Part shown: piece by piece, positions 27,284 through 36,475 of the stretch
Layout: every line of letters begins with the position of its first letter
Numbering within the stretch: position 1 is the stretch's first letter
From: Microbacterium sp. ET2
GTDB taxonomy: Bacteria; Actinomycetota; Actinomycetes; Actinomycetales; Microbacteriaceae
Direction of reading: 5' to 3'
DNA: 64,000 nt
Assembly: GCF_030347395.1 (NCBI RefSeq)
Contig: NZ_CP128170.1
Span: 620,001-684,000, forward strand
Made by a program: the position numbers and the translations under genes
The notes under the pieces: generated by a model
Database searches by the model: none
Seen by the model: only the letters and a program-made list of their open reading frames with translations
What the model was told of the DNA's origin: nothing

Positions 27284-28198
27284 TCACAGGCTGAGCGCGG
27301 ACGAGGACAGGACGCTGAGGAACATGGGCCCGACCCCGAGGAGCAGGAATGCCGGGAGCGTGCAGACGCCGAGGGGCAGAAGAAGCGTCGTCGCAAGCTT
27401 CGCGGCACGAAGTCTGCCGTCGACACGCGCCTGGTGACGCGCGAGCGCGGCGGCGGCGCGCAGCAACTCGACAGCGGGCACTCCTGCCCGCCGGGACAGC
27501 TCCAGCAGACCCACCGTCGCGGGTGCCGGAGGTGTCCCGGTTGCGGTGGTGACGAGGATCATCGCCCGTTCGATCGAGACGCCGCCGCTCAGGGCGATCG
27601 CCAGAAGCTCGCCGTCGAGGCCCGCGATCCCCCCGGGCGGCCGGGCTTTGCGGGCCAGGGATGCCGTCCAGCGCCGCGCGATGAGGATGAGGGCGCCGCC
27701 GACGACGAGGCAGGCGATACCCAGGGGGTGCGTGGTGAGGATCCCGACCGTATCGAAGCCGAGCAGAAGTCCCAGGGCGACACCCAGAAGCGGTAGCCAG
27801 CCGATCAGTCGGGCGGTTCCGGCGGGCTCGGCCAGGGCCACCCGGACTTCATCCGCTCCCTCCTGCGCGTCGCGGAGGGCGACGGCGAGCCCGCGCAGGC
27901 TCGGCGCCAGAGGCGCCCCGACGACGGTGGCGACCTCCCATGCGGCCCCGACCTCCCGCCAGGGGCTCGCTTGCGGCCCCGTTCCGCTGATCGCCGACGC
28001 GAGGCCGGCGCCACCTCGTCGCCGGTCGCGGATCGTCCGCGCCGTGGCATCCCCCGTCTCGGCAAGGTGCTCCCACGCCCGGTCGGGCGTGACCCCCGCC
28101 TGGAGGAGGACCGCCAGCTTCAGGACGGTGTCGGCGGCGGGGGTCGTGGGCGGAGCGGGTGAGGTCCGACCGGGGAGACGGGCGAGCAGCGCACTCAT
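27284..28198 (-). CDS. Type II secretion system F-domain protein (TadB/TadC-like)
   Basis: A 304-residue inner-membrane platform protein with membrane segments near 128-145, 153-172 and the C-terminus. F-domain motifs are ALSGGVSIERAMILV and LSRRAGVPAVELLRAAAAL followed by a basic stretch. Only one F-domain gene is present, whereas many Tad loci have separate tadB and tadC. The ATG overlaps the tadA stop (ATGA). Confidence 0.87.
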   Translation of the reverse strand: MSALLARLPGRTSPAPPTTPAADTVLKLAVLLQAGVTPDRAWEHLAETGDATARTIRDRRRGGAGLASAISGTGPQASPWREVGAAWEVATVVGAPLAPSLRGLAVALRDAQEGADEVRVALAEPAGTARLIGWLPLLGVALGLLLGFDTVGILTTHPLGIACLVVGGALILIARRWTASLARKARPPGGIAGLDGELLAIALSGGVSIERAMILVTTATGTPPAPATVGLLELSRRAGVPAVELLRAAAALARHQARVDGRLRAAKLATTLLLPLGVCTLPAFLLLGVGPMFLSVLSSSALSL

Positions 28199-29217
28199 CG
28201 GTCGGCCACCTCCTCCAGGTCCACGGGCGCGATCTCCAGCCGACCGACCGACGAGAGCTGCGGACGACCCGCGCCGGCGAGCCGGCGCTCGCTCCCGCTC
28301 CGCTCGACATGCAGCACGACATCGATCGCGCTGGTCACCTGGCGGGCGAGCGCGTGGTCTCCGAGTCCTGCCAGCGCGCCGAGCGCCTCGAGCCGGGCGG
28401 CGACGTCGCCGAGCCCGTTCGCGTGCACGGTTCCCGCACCTCCGTCGTGACCGGTGTTCAGCGCCGAGAGGAGCTCACGCACCTCGGCCCCGCGGCACTC
28501 CCCCACAACCAGCCGGTCGGGACGCATCCGCAGCGCTTCGCGCACGAGCCGAGCCAGGGCGATCTCGCCCGCCCCTTCGAGGTTGGCCTGGCGCGCCTCG
28601 AGGCGGGCATGGTGCGGATGCGAGAGGCGCAGCTCCGCGACATCCTCGATCGTGACGATCCTCTCCGCTGCGGGGGCGGCGGACAGCAGGGCGGCCAGCA
28701 GCGTGGTCTTCCCGGCCCCGGCGGCGCCGCTGACGAGCAGGTTCGCCCGTCGGGCGACCATTCGCTCGAGAGCACGCTGCGCCGCCCGGTCGAACATGCC
28801 CGAGGCGGCGAGGTCGTCCAGCGTGGGGGTGCCCAGTCGCGGGATGCGCAGGGAGATGAGGGTGCCCTCCGGCGAGACCGGCGGGAGTACGGCATGGACG
28901 CGGATCCCGCCCTCCAGACGCACGTCGACGCAGGGCGTCGCATCGTCGATGTGCCGGCCGCCCGCCCCGATGAGGTGCACGGCTAGGTCGCGGACCTCCT
29001 CCTCGGTGGCACGCCAACCACCCGCGCGCTCGGCTCCGAGACCGCGATCGACGAACAGACCTCGGGCGCCGTTGACGAAGACATCCGACACATCCGGGTC
29101 GTCGATGAACGGCGAGAAGGCGTCGAGGACCGCCGGACGCCGGACTCCGGCCGGTGAGGATTCACCCGCCGCGACCTCTCCCGCGGAGCGGGGGCGGACG
29201 ACGAACGGGATCGACAT
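28195..29217 (-). CDS. tadA: TadA-type secretion ATPase
   Basis: A 340-residue CpaF/TadA ATPase that powers pilus assembly. It has Walker A GAAGAGKTTL, the Asp box IVTIEDVAELRL, Walker B LVVGECRGAEV and the His box TGHDGGAGTVHAN. The N-terminal region contains LDAFSPFIDDPDVSDVFVNG. The ATG at 29217 has a TACGGT box 7 nt upstream (leaderless); the longer frame upstream is not protein-like. First gene of the Tad operon. The CpaE/TadZ-like gene that often precedes it is absent. Confidence 0.92.
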   Translation of the reverse strand: MSIPFVVRPRSAGEVAAGESSPAGVRRPAVLDAFSPFIDDPDVSDVFVNGARGLFVDRGLGAERAGGWRATEEEVRDLAVHLIGAGGRHIDDATPCVDVRLEGGIRVHAVLPPVSPEGTLISLRIPRLGTPTLDDLAASGMFDRAAQRALERMVARRANLLVSGAAGAGKTTLLAALLSAAPAAERIVTIEDVAELRLSHPHHARLEARQANLEGAGEIALARLVREALRMRPDRLVVGECRGAEVRELLSALNTGHDGGAGTVHANGLGDVAARLEALGALAGLGDHALARQVTSAIDVVLHVERSGSERRLAGAGRPQLSSVGRLEIAPVDLEEVADR

Positions 29218-29729
29218 GACCTCGACCGTAGGGACGGCGCACACTGCGCACGGCGCCGGGGACGGGATCGGTGGACAGTCGAGGAGCCCACGACGATGTG
29301 CAGGAGAGGACGGCCGTTGCTCCTCGTGATCCCCCGTCCTCCCGCGACCCGTCGGAAAACGCGGCCCGGACCGAGAGGAGGCCGCGGTATTCGACGGATC
29401 ACGATGCGCATCCGCGGCTCGTCCGACGTGAGCGGACGATGGACAAGAGGAGGCGGTATCCCATGGGGGGAATGGGATACCGCCTCCCGCGACGCCCCGG
29501 CTCGGGGGGATGGGCGGGCGTCGCGGATGCCGGAATCGAAGTTCGGCCGTGAGAATCATACGCAGTCGTCACAGGGCGGCCAAACAGCGGCGGCGATCTC
29601 TCATCGGAATATCACGTTCCTCTCATCCACCCACTAACGGAGGTAGTGAGGCGACGCACGCCGTCGGTACTCTCACCAGTGTTGTGGCCGGAACCGGCAC
29701 CCCGTCCGCCCGCGAAGGAGCGCGCACCG
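29218..29729. other. 512-bp divergent intergenic region between tadA and acs
   Basis: No convincing gene. The left end holds the tadA -10 box (29225-29230, minus strand). The middle holds a strong isolated hairpin at 29449-29487. The right end is the leader of acs. Open frames here are short or unlike protein. Confidence 0.7.
29449..29487. terminator. Isolated 16-bp hairpin in the tadA-acs gap
   Basis: A perfect 16-bp stem, GGAGGCGGTATCCCAT paired with 29472-29487, and a 7-nt purine loop. It lies between two divergent genes, where no terminator is expected. Confidence 0.7.
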
Positions 29730-31709
29730 ATGAGCATGACCAGCAGCCAGATCGACCACCTGTTGAACGAGAACCGACGGTTCGCACCGTCGCCGGAGTT
29801 CGCCGACGACGCCGTCGCGAACGCCGACCTCTATGCCCGCGCGGCAGAGGATCGCGAAGGGTTCTGGGCCGACCAGGCCCGGGAGCTGCTGCACTGGCAC
29901 ACGCCCTTCACGCAGGTGCTGAACTGGTCGAACCCCCCGTTCGCCGAGTGGTTCGCCGACGGCGAGCTCAACGTCGCCTACAACTGCCTCGACCGGCATG
30001 TCGAAGCCGGAAACGGCGACCGCGTAGCCCTGCTGTGGGAGGGTGAGCCGGGCGAGGAACGCCGTGTGACGTACGCGGAGCTGACCGACGAGGTCAAGCG
30101 GCTCGCCAACGTGCTGGAGGGCCTCGGCGTCGGCGTCAACGACCGTGTGGCCATCTACATGCCGATGATCCCCGAAGCGATCGCCGCGATGCTCGCCGTC
30201 GCACGCATCGGCGCGGTGCACTCCGTGGTGTTCGGCGGCTTCTCCGCCGACAGCCTGCGGGCGCGCATCGACGACGCCGGTGCGAAGCTCGTGATCACCG
30301 CCGACGGCGGCTACCGCAAGGGGAAGGTGTCACCCCTCAAGCCCGCCGTCGACATGGCGCTCGCCGATCGCAACGGCTCCGGCCCCCAGGAGACGGTCGA
30401 GAACGTGCTCGTCGTCCGCCGCGGCGGCAACGACGTCGACTGGGTGGAGGGGCGCGACCTGTGGTGGCACGACGTCGTCCCGGCGGCGGCGGCCGAGCAC
30501 GAAGCATCCGCTTTCCCGGCTGAGAACCCGCTGTTCATCCTCTACACCTCCGGCACCACGGGTAAGCCGAAGGGGATCCTGCACACCTCCGGCGGGTACC
30601 TCACGCAGGCGGCGTTCACCAACCGGGTCGTCCACGACATCCACCCCGAGACCGACGTGTACTGGTGCACCGCCGACATCGGGTGGATCACCGGTCACTC
30701 CTACGTCACCTACGGTCCCCTCGCCAACGGCGCCACCCAGGTGCTCTACGAGGGCACGCCCGACACCCCGCACCCCGGGCGCTGGTGGGAGCTCGTGGAG
30801 AAGTACGGGGTCACGATCCTGTACACCGCTCCGACCGCCATCCGCTCGTTCATGAAGATCGGACGCGCGGTTCCGCAGAAGTTCGACCTGTCGTCGCTGC
30901 GCCTCCTCGGTTCGGTCGGCGAGCCGATCAACCCCGAGGCGTGGGTCTGGTACCGCGAGATCATCGGTCACGGTGAGACGCCGATCGTGGACACGTGGTG
31001 GCAGACGGAGACCGGCGCGATGATGATCTCGGCCCTTCCCGGCGTGACGGAGACCAAGCCGGGGTCGGCTCAGGTGCCCCTGCCCGGCATCTCGATCGAC
31101 GTCGTCGACGACGACGGCACCCACGTCGGCAACGGCAACGGCGGGCTGCTTGTGGTCACCGAGCCCTGGCCGTCGATGCTCCGCGGAATCTGGGGCGATC
31201 CCGAGCGGTTCACGGAGACCTACTGGGACAAGTTCCGCGAGAAGGGCTACTACTTCGCCGGCGACGGCGCGCGGCTCGATGACGACGGAGATGTGTGGCT
31301 CCTCGGCCGCGTCGACGACGTGATGAACGTCTCGGGCCATCGCCTGTCGACGACCGAGATCGAGTCGGCCCTCGTGGCGCACGAGGCCACCGCCGAGGCG
31401 GCGGTCGTCGGTGCCTCCGATGAGACGACGGGTCAGGCCGTGGTCGCGTTCGTCATCATCAAGCAGAGCTACCTCGACAAGCACTCCCCCGAGGGGCTCG
31501 CGCAGGCACTGCGCGCGTGGGTGAGCGAGCAGATCGGGCCGATCGCCCGGCCGCGCGACGTCTACATCGTCGGTGAGCTGCCGAAGACGCGGTCGGGCAA
31601 GATCATGCGCCGGCTGCTGCGGGATGTCGCGGAGGGCCGTGAGGTCGGCGACACGACGACCCTCGCGGACACGGCCGTAATGAGCGTGATCTCGGCGCAG
31701 GTGAGGTAG
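29730..31709 (+). CDS. acs: Acetyl-CoA synthetase
   Basis: A 659-residue AMP-forming acetate-CoA ligase. The adenylation core has YTSGTTGKPKGILHTSGGYL, DTWWQTETGAMM and GDGARLDDDGDVWLLGRVDD followed by DVMNVSGHRLST. The C-terminal PKTRSGKIMRRLLR contains the lysine usually regulated by acetylation. Length and motifs are standard for Acs. It converts acetate to acetyl-CoA at low acetate and complements the pta-ackA route elsewhere in the window. GAAGGAG lies 9 nt before the ATG. Confidence 0.97.
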   Translation: MSMTSSQIDHLLNENRRFAPSPEFADDAVANADLYARAAEDREGFWADQARELLHWHTPFTQVLNWSNPPFAEWFADGELNVAYNCLDRHVEAGNGDRVALLWEGEPGEERRVTYAELTDEVKRLANVLEGLGVGVNDRVAIYMPMIPEAIAAMLAVARIGAVHSVVFGGFSADSLRARIDDAGAKLVITADGGYRKGKVSPLKPAVDMALADRNGSGPQETVENVLVVRRGGNDVDWVEGRDLWWHDVVPAAAAEHEASAFPAENPLFILYTSGTTGKPKGILHTSGGYLTQAAFTNRVVHDIHPETDVYWCTADIGWITGHSYVTYGPLANGATQVLYEGTPDTPHPGRWWELVEKYGVTILYTAPTAIRSFMKIGRAVPQKFDLSSLRLLGSVGEPINPEAWVWYREIIGHGETPIVDTWWQTETGAMMISALPGVTETKPGSAQVPLPGISIDVVDDDGTHVGNGNGGLLVVTEPWPSMLRGIWGDPERFTETYWDKFREKGYYFAGDGARLDDDGDVWLLGRVDDVMNVSGHRLSTTEIESALVAHEATAEAAVVGASDETTGQAVVAFVIIKQSYLDKHSPEGLAQALRAWVSEQIGPIARPRDVYIVGELPKTRSGKIMRRLLRDVAEGREVGDTTTLADTAVMSVISAQVR

Positions 31710-31762
31710 CCCCGCGCCCGCTCTTCGTCCGAGCCCGTTCGCTTCCCGCTGGTTCGCCGAGG

Positions 31763-31819
31763 GTGCATCTGCGTGCCGAGGGTGTGGGGTTCACCCGCAT
31801 TCTCGGCGCGCCGATGCAC
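31763..31819. terminator. Long imperfect hairpin between acs and the RidA gene
   Basis: GTGCATC.GCG.GCCGAG (31763-31780) pairs with 31802-31819 at 16 of 18 positions. An inner stem (TGTGGG with CCCGCA) brings the helix to about 24 bp. It sits between convergent genes and can serve both as a terminator. Confidence 0.75.
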
Positions 31820-31877
31820 TCTCGCGGAGGCGCGTGGGGAGGACGGGCGGTGGGGGGATGGATGCCGCGGAGCGGCG

Positions 31878-32345
31878 TCAGGCGAGGGTGAACACGACCT
31901 CGACCTCGACGGGTGCGTCCAGCGGCAGGACCGGCACGCCGACCGCGGAGCGGGCGTGCCGACCGGCGTCGCCGAAGATCTCCCCGAGGACATCGCTCGC
32001 ACCGTTGATCACGCCCGGCTGACCGGTGAACTCCGGTACCGAAGCGACGAATCCGGTGACCTTCAGCACGCCGGCCAGGCGGTCCACGCCCCCGGCTGCG
32101 GCGGCCGCCGCCGCAATCGCGTTCAAGGCGCACTGGCGGGCGTAGCCCGCCGCGGCATCCGGGGCCACAAGGCCCTCGCCCTCGCCGACCTTGCCGGTCT
32201 CGGGAAGCGCACCCGAGACCATCGGCAGCTGGCCCGCGGTGTACACGAGGCCGCCGTGCGCCTTGGCGGGGATGTAGGCGGCCACCGGCGGGACGACCGA
32301 GGGGAGCTCGATGCCGAGCTCGGCCAGGCGCTCGGAAACACTCAC
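31878..32345 (-). CDS. RidA/YjgF/Rid-family protein
   Basis: A 155-residue Rid-fold protein with GLVYTAGQLPMVSGALPETG, QCALNAIAAAAAAAGGVDRL and RSAVGVPVLPLDAPVEVEVVF. RidA proteins deaminate reactive enamines from PLP enzymes. The arginine that defines true RidA deaminases is not in its usual place: the segment reads SAVGVPVLPLDAPVEVE. This is more like the longer Rid-related subgroup, so deaminase activity is uncertain. The GTG overlaps the upstream stop as GTGA. Confidence 0.82.
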   Translation of the reverse strand: MSVSERLAELGIELPSVVPPVAAYIPAKAHGGLVYTAGQLPMVSGALPETGKVGEGEGLVAPDAAAGYARQCALNAIAAAAAAAGGVDRLAGVLKVTGFVASVPEFTGQPGVINGASDVLGEIFGDAGRHARSAVGVPVLPLDAPVEVEVVFTLA

Positions 32346-32560
32346 TGCTCTTCTCCGAACTGGCGCGCCGCCTGCTCGGCGGCACCGAGCGCCGCGTTGG
32401 GGACTCCGCCGCCGGCGGGACGCTTGAAGTAGGCGACGAGGCCCCCCTCAGGCCCCTGGACGACCTGCACGAGCTCCCAGCCCTGCTTCCCCCAGTTGTT
32501 GAGGATGGCGGCGGTGTTGTGGATCAGCAGAGGAGTGGTGAGGTACTCCCACGTCGTCAT
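32342..32560 (-). CDS. DUF4177-family small protein
   Basis: 72 residues: MTTWEYLTTPLLIHNTAAIL, then NWGKQGWELVQVVQ and AYFKRPAG. DUF4177 proteins have no known role. AGGAG lies 5 nt before the ATG at 32560. Co-transcribed with the RidA-like gene through a GTGA overlap. Confidence 0.82.
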   Translation of the reverse strand: MTTWEYLTTPLLIHNTAAILNNWGKQGWELVQVVQGPEGGLVAYFKRPAGGGVPNAALGAAEQAARQFGEEQ

Positions 32561-32667
32561 CGAGGCTCCTGTGGTCGGGGCGGTATCGCGGGCGGATGCT
32601 GGGAAACATCTCCGTGGGCGCACGCCGGTCGAGGGATCGCCCAGGAAGCTCCCTTACGATCAACCCT

Positions 32668-35412
32668 ATGCCTGAGACGAAACGGACGGGTAGCGGTGTG
32701 CTCGGCGGCCTCCTCGGGGTCGTCGGGCTGAGCGCCGTCGCCGGTGTTCTCGTGACCGCCGCCGTCACCCCCGCGATCGCGGTTTCGGGGGCAGCTGCCT
32801 CCAGCGCCATCTCGATGTTCGACAACATGCCGAGCTACCTCGAGATCGACGAGCTGATGCTGCCGACGACGCTGATGTACGTGAACCCCGACAACGGGCA
32901 AGAGGTCGAGTGGACGAAGTTCTACGACCAGAACCGGTCGCCGGTGAACTTCGACCAGGTCGCGCCGGTCGTCTACGACGCGGTGCTCTCGTCGGAGGAT
33001 CCGCGCTACTACCAGCACGGCGGTGTCGACCTCATCGGCACGACCCGCGCACTCCTCAGCAACGCCCAGGGCGGCCAGACCCAGGGTGGGTCCTCGATCA
33101 GCCAGCAGTACGTCAAGAACGTGCTCATCCAGCGTTGCGAGCGCGACGCCGAGCCCGAACTCGACGCCGACAACAACGTGGTGAGGACTCGCGACGAAGT
33201 CCTCCGCAACTGCTGGGAGGACGCCACCAACGCGACGGGTGCCGAGGGCTACGAGCGCAAGCTCCAGGAGATGCGCTATGCGATCGCCCTCGAGCAGCGC
33301 TACTCGAAGAACGACATCCTGCTCGGCTACCTCAACATCGCCAACTTCGGCGGTACGAACTACGGCATAGACGCGTCGTCGAAGTACTACTTCAACGTGC
33401 CCGCGTCACAGCTGAGCGTCTCTCAGGCCGCGACGCTCGCCGGGATCGTGCAGAACCCGAACACCTACCGGATCGACAAGCCGGAAGGTTCGATCTTCAA
33501 CTCCGAGGGCGTCGGCTACAACAAGGCTCCCGACGGGTCCATCGACGACGTCGAGCCCGGCACCATCCAGGCGCTCTACACCCTCCGAGACGAGGGTGTC
33601 ATCGATGATGAGCAGCTCCTCGCGGCGGCGGACGGTTACAGCGCGACCAAGGGGCGGCAGCTGTATGTGCTCAGCCGCATGCTGGACGACGGCAAGATCA
33701 ACCGCGACCAGTACATCCAGGCAGCGGTGGAGCCGATCACACCGACCATCACGCAGCCGGTGACGGGCTGCCAGTCGACCGGCGCCGCCGCTTACTACTG
33801 CCAGTACGTCGTTGCGACCATCCAGAACGACCCCGCGTTCGGCGAGACACGAGAGGCTCGGGACCGGGCGCTCCGGCAGGACGGCCTGAAGATCTACACT
33901 ACGATCGACCCCCGCGTGCAGGGCGCCGCGGAGCAGGCCATGGCCGAATACGCCCCGACGTCGATCGAGGGCATGGAGTTCGGGGCGACAGCCACGAGCA
34001 TCGAGGCCAAGACCGGCCGGGTCCTCGCCATCGCGCAGAACACCCGCTACGTGCCGGGAGCCACCGAGGATCCCAACGAGTCGTCCATCGTGTTCGCCGG
34101 CGACTCGACCTACGGCGGCTCCGGCGGCTTCGGCGCCGGATCGACGTTCAAGCTCTTCACGCTCATCGACTGGCTGGAGCAGGGCAAGTCCCTCCGCGAG
34201 GTCGTGAACGGCACCGATCGCAACATCCCCCGGATGACCTCCTGCGCCGGAGATTGGGTCAACCCCGGCAGTGACCGGATCCGGAACTTCGGCAACCAGC
34301 GCGGTTACAACGGCACTCCTCTGCAGTTCACCGCTCAGTCGCTCAACACCGGCTTCATCGGGATGGCCGCTGAGCTCGATCTCTGCGACATCACCAACGT
34401 GGTGGCGAAGATGGGTGTGACCAGCGGAAACGGCAACCCGATCGACGTGACCGTGCCCTCTCAGATCATCGGTGTCGACGACGTCTCGCCGATCGCGATG
34501 GCGGGCGCCTACGCCACGGTGGCCAACGGCGGGACGCTGTGCCAGCCGAAGGTCATCGATCGCGTGGTCGACAACAACGGCGTCGACCGCCCGGACCTCG
34601 TCCCGGTGCGCAACTGCTCCCCCGTGCTGACCCCCGAGGTCTCCTCCACCGCCGCCTTCGCCCTCCAGGGCGTGATGGCCCGCGGCGGAACCGGCGCCCA
34701 GGCGAACCCGTTCGACGGCACGCCGATGCTCGGTAAGACCGGAACCAACGAGCAGCGCCACTCGTGGATGATCGAGTCGTCGACGAACGTCACGACCGCC
34801 GTGATGGCCGGCAACGTCCGCGGCGCCGTCGACATCGCTCGCACCTACGCCTACGACCGACGCGTGATGGACATCCGCTACCCGATCGCCCAGCGCATCC
34901 AGGCCACCGCCAATGCCGCCTACGGCGGAGACGACTTCCCGCCCCCCGCCGAGAACCTGATCCGTCAGGTGGTCCGCGACGTGCCCAACGTGGTCGGACA
35001 GACGATCGACCAGGCCCGGGGTACCCTCGAAGGCGCCGGCTGGCAGGTCGCCGTGGGCGAGGCGGTGAACTCCGACCAGCCGACGAACATCATCGTGCAG
35101 CAGAACCCCTCGGGTCAGGCCCCTGCCGGCTCCGTGATCACGATCAACCCCAGCAACGGCCAGGCCGCCACCGTTCCCGACGTCAGCGGGCAGAATCCCG
35201 CCGTCGCCGCGGGAGCCCTGAACGCGGCGGGATTCTCGGCGCAGCTCGGGTCGTGCACACCCGATCCCGGATCCGGTGGCGGTCGTGTCACCGGAACCGA
35301 TCCGGCGGCCGGTACGGCGACGACGCGCGGAGCAACCGTGACGATCAACTTCGCCGCTGCCGCCTGCCCCGGCCAGGGTGGGCCCGATGACGACGAAGAC
35401 GACGACGAGTAG
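32668..35412 (+). CDS. Class A penicillin-binding protein with C-terminal PASTA domains
   Basis: A 914-residue bifunctional peptidoglycan synthase. One N-terminal membrane anchor (about 10-40) precedes the glycosyltransferase 51 domain (catalytic E110 in SSEDPRYYQHGGVD; GGSSISQQYVKN; LLGYLNIANFGGTNYGI). The transpeptidase domain has S492 in GSTFKLFT, the SLN motif in QSLNTGF, and KTG at K690 (GKTGTNEQ). Two PASTA repeats follow (RDVPNVVGQTIDQARGTL and TVPDVSGQNPAVAAGALN), then a Gly/Thr tail ending in an acidic DDDEDDDE. PASTA units bind muropeptides. The ATG has a TACGAT box 7 nt upstream (leaderless). The stop overlaps the next GTG by one base. Confidence 0.95.
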   Translation: MPETKRTGSGVLGGLLGVVGLSAVAGVLVTAAVTPAIAVSGAAASSAISMFDNMPSYLEIDELMLPTTLMYVNPDNGQEVEWTKFYDQNRSPVNFDQVAPVVYDAVLSSEDPRYYQHGGVDLIGTTRALLSNAQGGQTQGGSSISQQYVKNVLIQRCERDAEPELDADNNVVRTRDEVLRNCWEDATNATGAEGYERKLQEMRYAIALEQRYSKNDILLGYLNIANFGGTNYGIDASSKYYFNVPASQLSVSQAATLAGIVQNPNTYRIDKPEGSIFNSEGVGYNKAPDGSIDDVEPGTIQALYTLRDEGVIDDEQLLAAADGYSATKGRQLYVLSRMLDDGKINRDQYIQAAVEPITPTITQPVTGCQSTGAAAYYCQYVVATIQNDPAFGETREARDRALRQDGLKIYTTIDPRVQGAAEQAMAEYAPTSIEGMEFGATATSIEAKTGRVLAIAQNTRYVPGATEDPNESSIVFAGDSTYGGSGGFGAGSTFKLFTLIDWLEQGKSLREVVNGTDRNIPRMTSCAGDWVNPGSDRIRNFGNQRGYNGTPLQFTAQSLNTGFIGMAAELDLCDITNVVAKMGVTSGNGNPIDVTVPSQIIGVDDVSPIAMAGAYATVANGGTLCQPKVIDRVVDNNGVDRPDLVPVRNCSPVLTPEVSSTAAFALQGVMARGGTGAQANPFDGTPMLGKTGTNEQRHSWMIESSTNVTTAVMAGNVRGAVDIARTYAYDRRVMDIRYPIAQRIQATANAAYGGDDFPPPAENLIRQVVRDVPNVVGQTIDQARGTLEGAGWQVAVGEAVNSDQPTNIIVQQNPSGQAPAGSVITINPSNGQAATVPDVSGQNPAVAAGALNAAGFSAQLGSCTPDPGSGGGRVTGTDPAAGTATTRGATVTINFAAAACPGQGGPDDDEDDDE

Positions 35413-36344
35413 TGCCGCACCCTCTGACGAGGGCCGCCCTCACCACGCTCGGTGTGGTGGGGGCGGCCGGCACCGCCGCGGCCGTGTGGGGCATCGGGAT
35501 CGAGCGGTACCTCTTCACGCTCCGTGAGCACCAGCTGCAGCTCCTCCCGGCAGGCACCCGACCCCTGCGTATCCTTCACCTCTCCGATGCCCACATGGCG
35601 CCTTGGCAGCGACGGAAGCAGCGCTGGATCGCCGGGCTCGCAGCGCTCGAGCCCGACCTGATCGTCAACACCGGCGACAACCTCGGCCACCCCCTGGGGC
35701 TCGATGGCATCCGCGCCGCGTTCGGGCCGTTCCGCGGCATCCCGGGGGTGTATGTCCACGGGTCGAACGATCGCGTCGCCCCGAGCCCGCGCAATCCGCT
35801 CAACTACTTCCTGGGCCCATCGAAGATCAAGACCGAGCCCGAACTCCTCGACACCGATGTGCTCGATCGCTATCTCACCGACGAATTGGGCTGGCACGAC
35901 CTCAACAACACCGTCGCAGCTTTCGACGCGGCCGGAGCTCGCATCCATGCGTTCGGCGTCAACGACGCGCACCGGGAGTGGGACCGTCTGGGCTCACTCC
36001 CGGAGCCGGTCCACCGCATGCGAGAGACCGAAGACGCAGCGCTGACGGTCGGCGTGACCCACGCACCCTACCGCCGCGTTCTGGACGCTTTCGTCGATCT
36101 CGGGGCCGATGCCGTATTCGCCGGACACACGCACGGCGGACAGGTGCGCCTCCCGGGGGTGGGCGCCCTCGTGGCGAACTGCGACATTCCACTCGACCAG
36201 GCGCGTGGGCTGAGCACCTGGACCCATGATGGTCGCGTCACACCCCTGAATGTCAGCGCTGGCCTCGGTCACTCGATCTACGCACCGGTGCGCTTCGCGT
36301 GCCGCCCGGAGGCGACGCTGATCACGGTCCTCCCCACCCGCTGA
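35412..36344 (+). CDS. Membrane-anchored metallophosphoesterase
   Basis: A 310-residue calcineurin-like phosphoesterase. An N-terminal hydrophobic segment (about 5-25) tethers it. Metal-binding motifs in order are LHLSDAH, VNTGDNLG, HGSNDR (usually GNHD/GNDD), GVTHAPY and AGHTHGGQ. The substrate is unknown; related proteins act on cell-envelope lipids or nucleotides. The GTG overlaps the PBP stop (TAGTG), so the two form an operon and may act together at the envelope. Confidence 0.88.
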   Translation: MPHPLTRAALTTLGVVGAAGTAAAVWGIGIERYLFTLREHQLQLLPAGTRPLRILHLSDAHMAPWQRRKQRWIAGLAALEPDLIVNTGDNLGHPLGLDGIRAAFGPFRGIPGVYVHGSNDRVAPSPRNPLNYFLGPSKIKTEPELLDTDVLDRYLTDELGWHDLNNTVAAFDAAGARIHAFGVNDAHREWDRLGSLPEPVHRMRETEDAALTVGVTHAPYRRVLDAFVDLGADAVFAGHTHGGQVRLPGVGALVANCDIPLDQARGLSTWTHDGRVTPLNVSAGLGHSIYAPVRFACRPEATLITVLPTR

Positions 36345-36352
36345 GACCAGGG

Positions 36353-36378
36353 CATCTCTCCTGCACAACGGGGAGATG
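36353..36378 (+). terminator. Hairpin after the metallophosphoesterase gene
   Basis: CATCTCTCC pairs with GGGGAGATG (36370-36378) around an 8-nt loop, 8 nt after the stop codon. A 9-bp stem with one G-U pair. Confidence 0.6.
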
Positions 36379-36475
36379 AGCGAACTTCTCCACCGAAGCG
36401 ACGCCTGACGACCTCGGCGATGCGCCCGGACGCGACGATCGATCCGTCCGATCGTCTCACCGGGAGTCCGCCACG

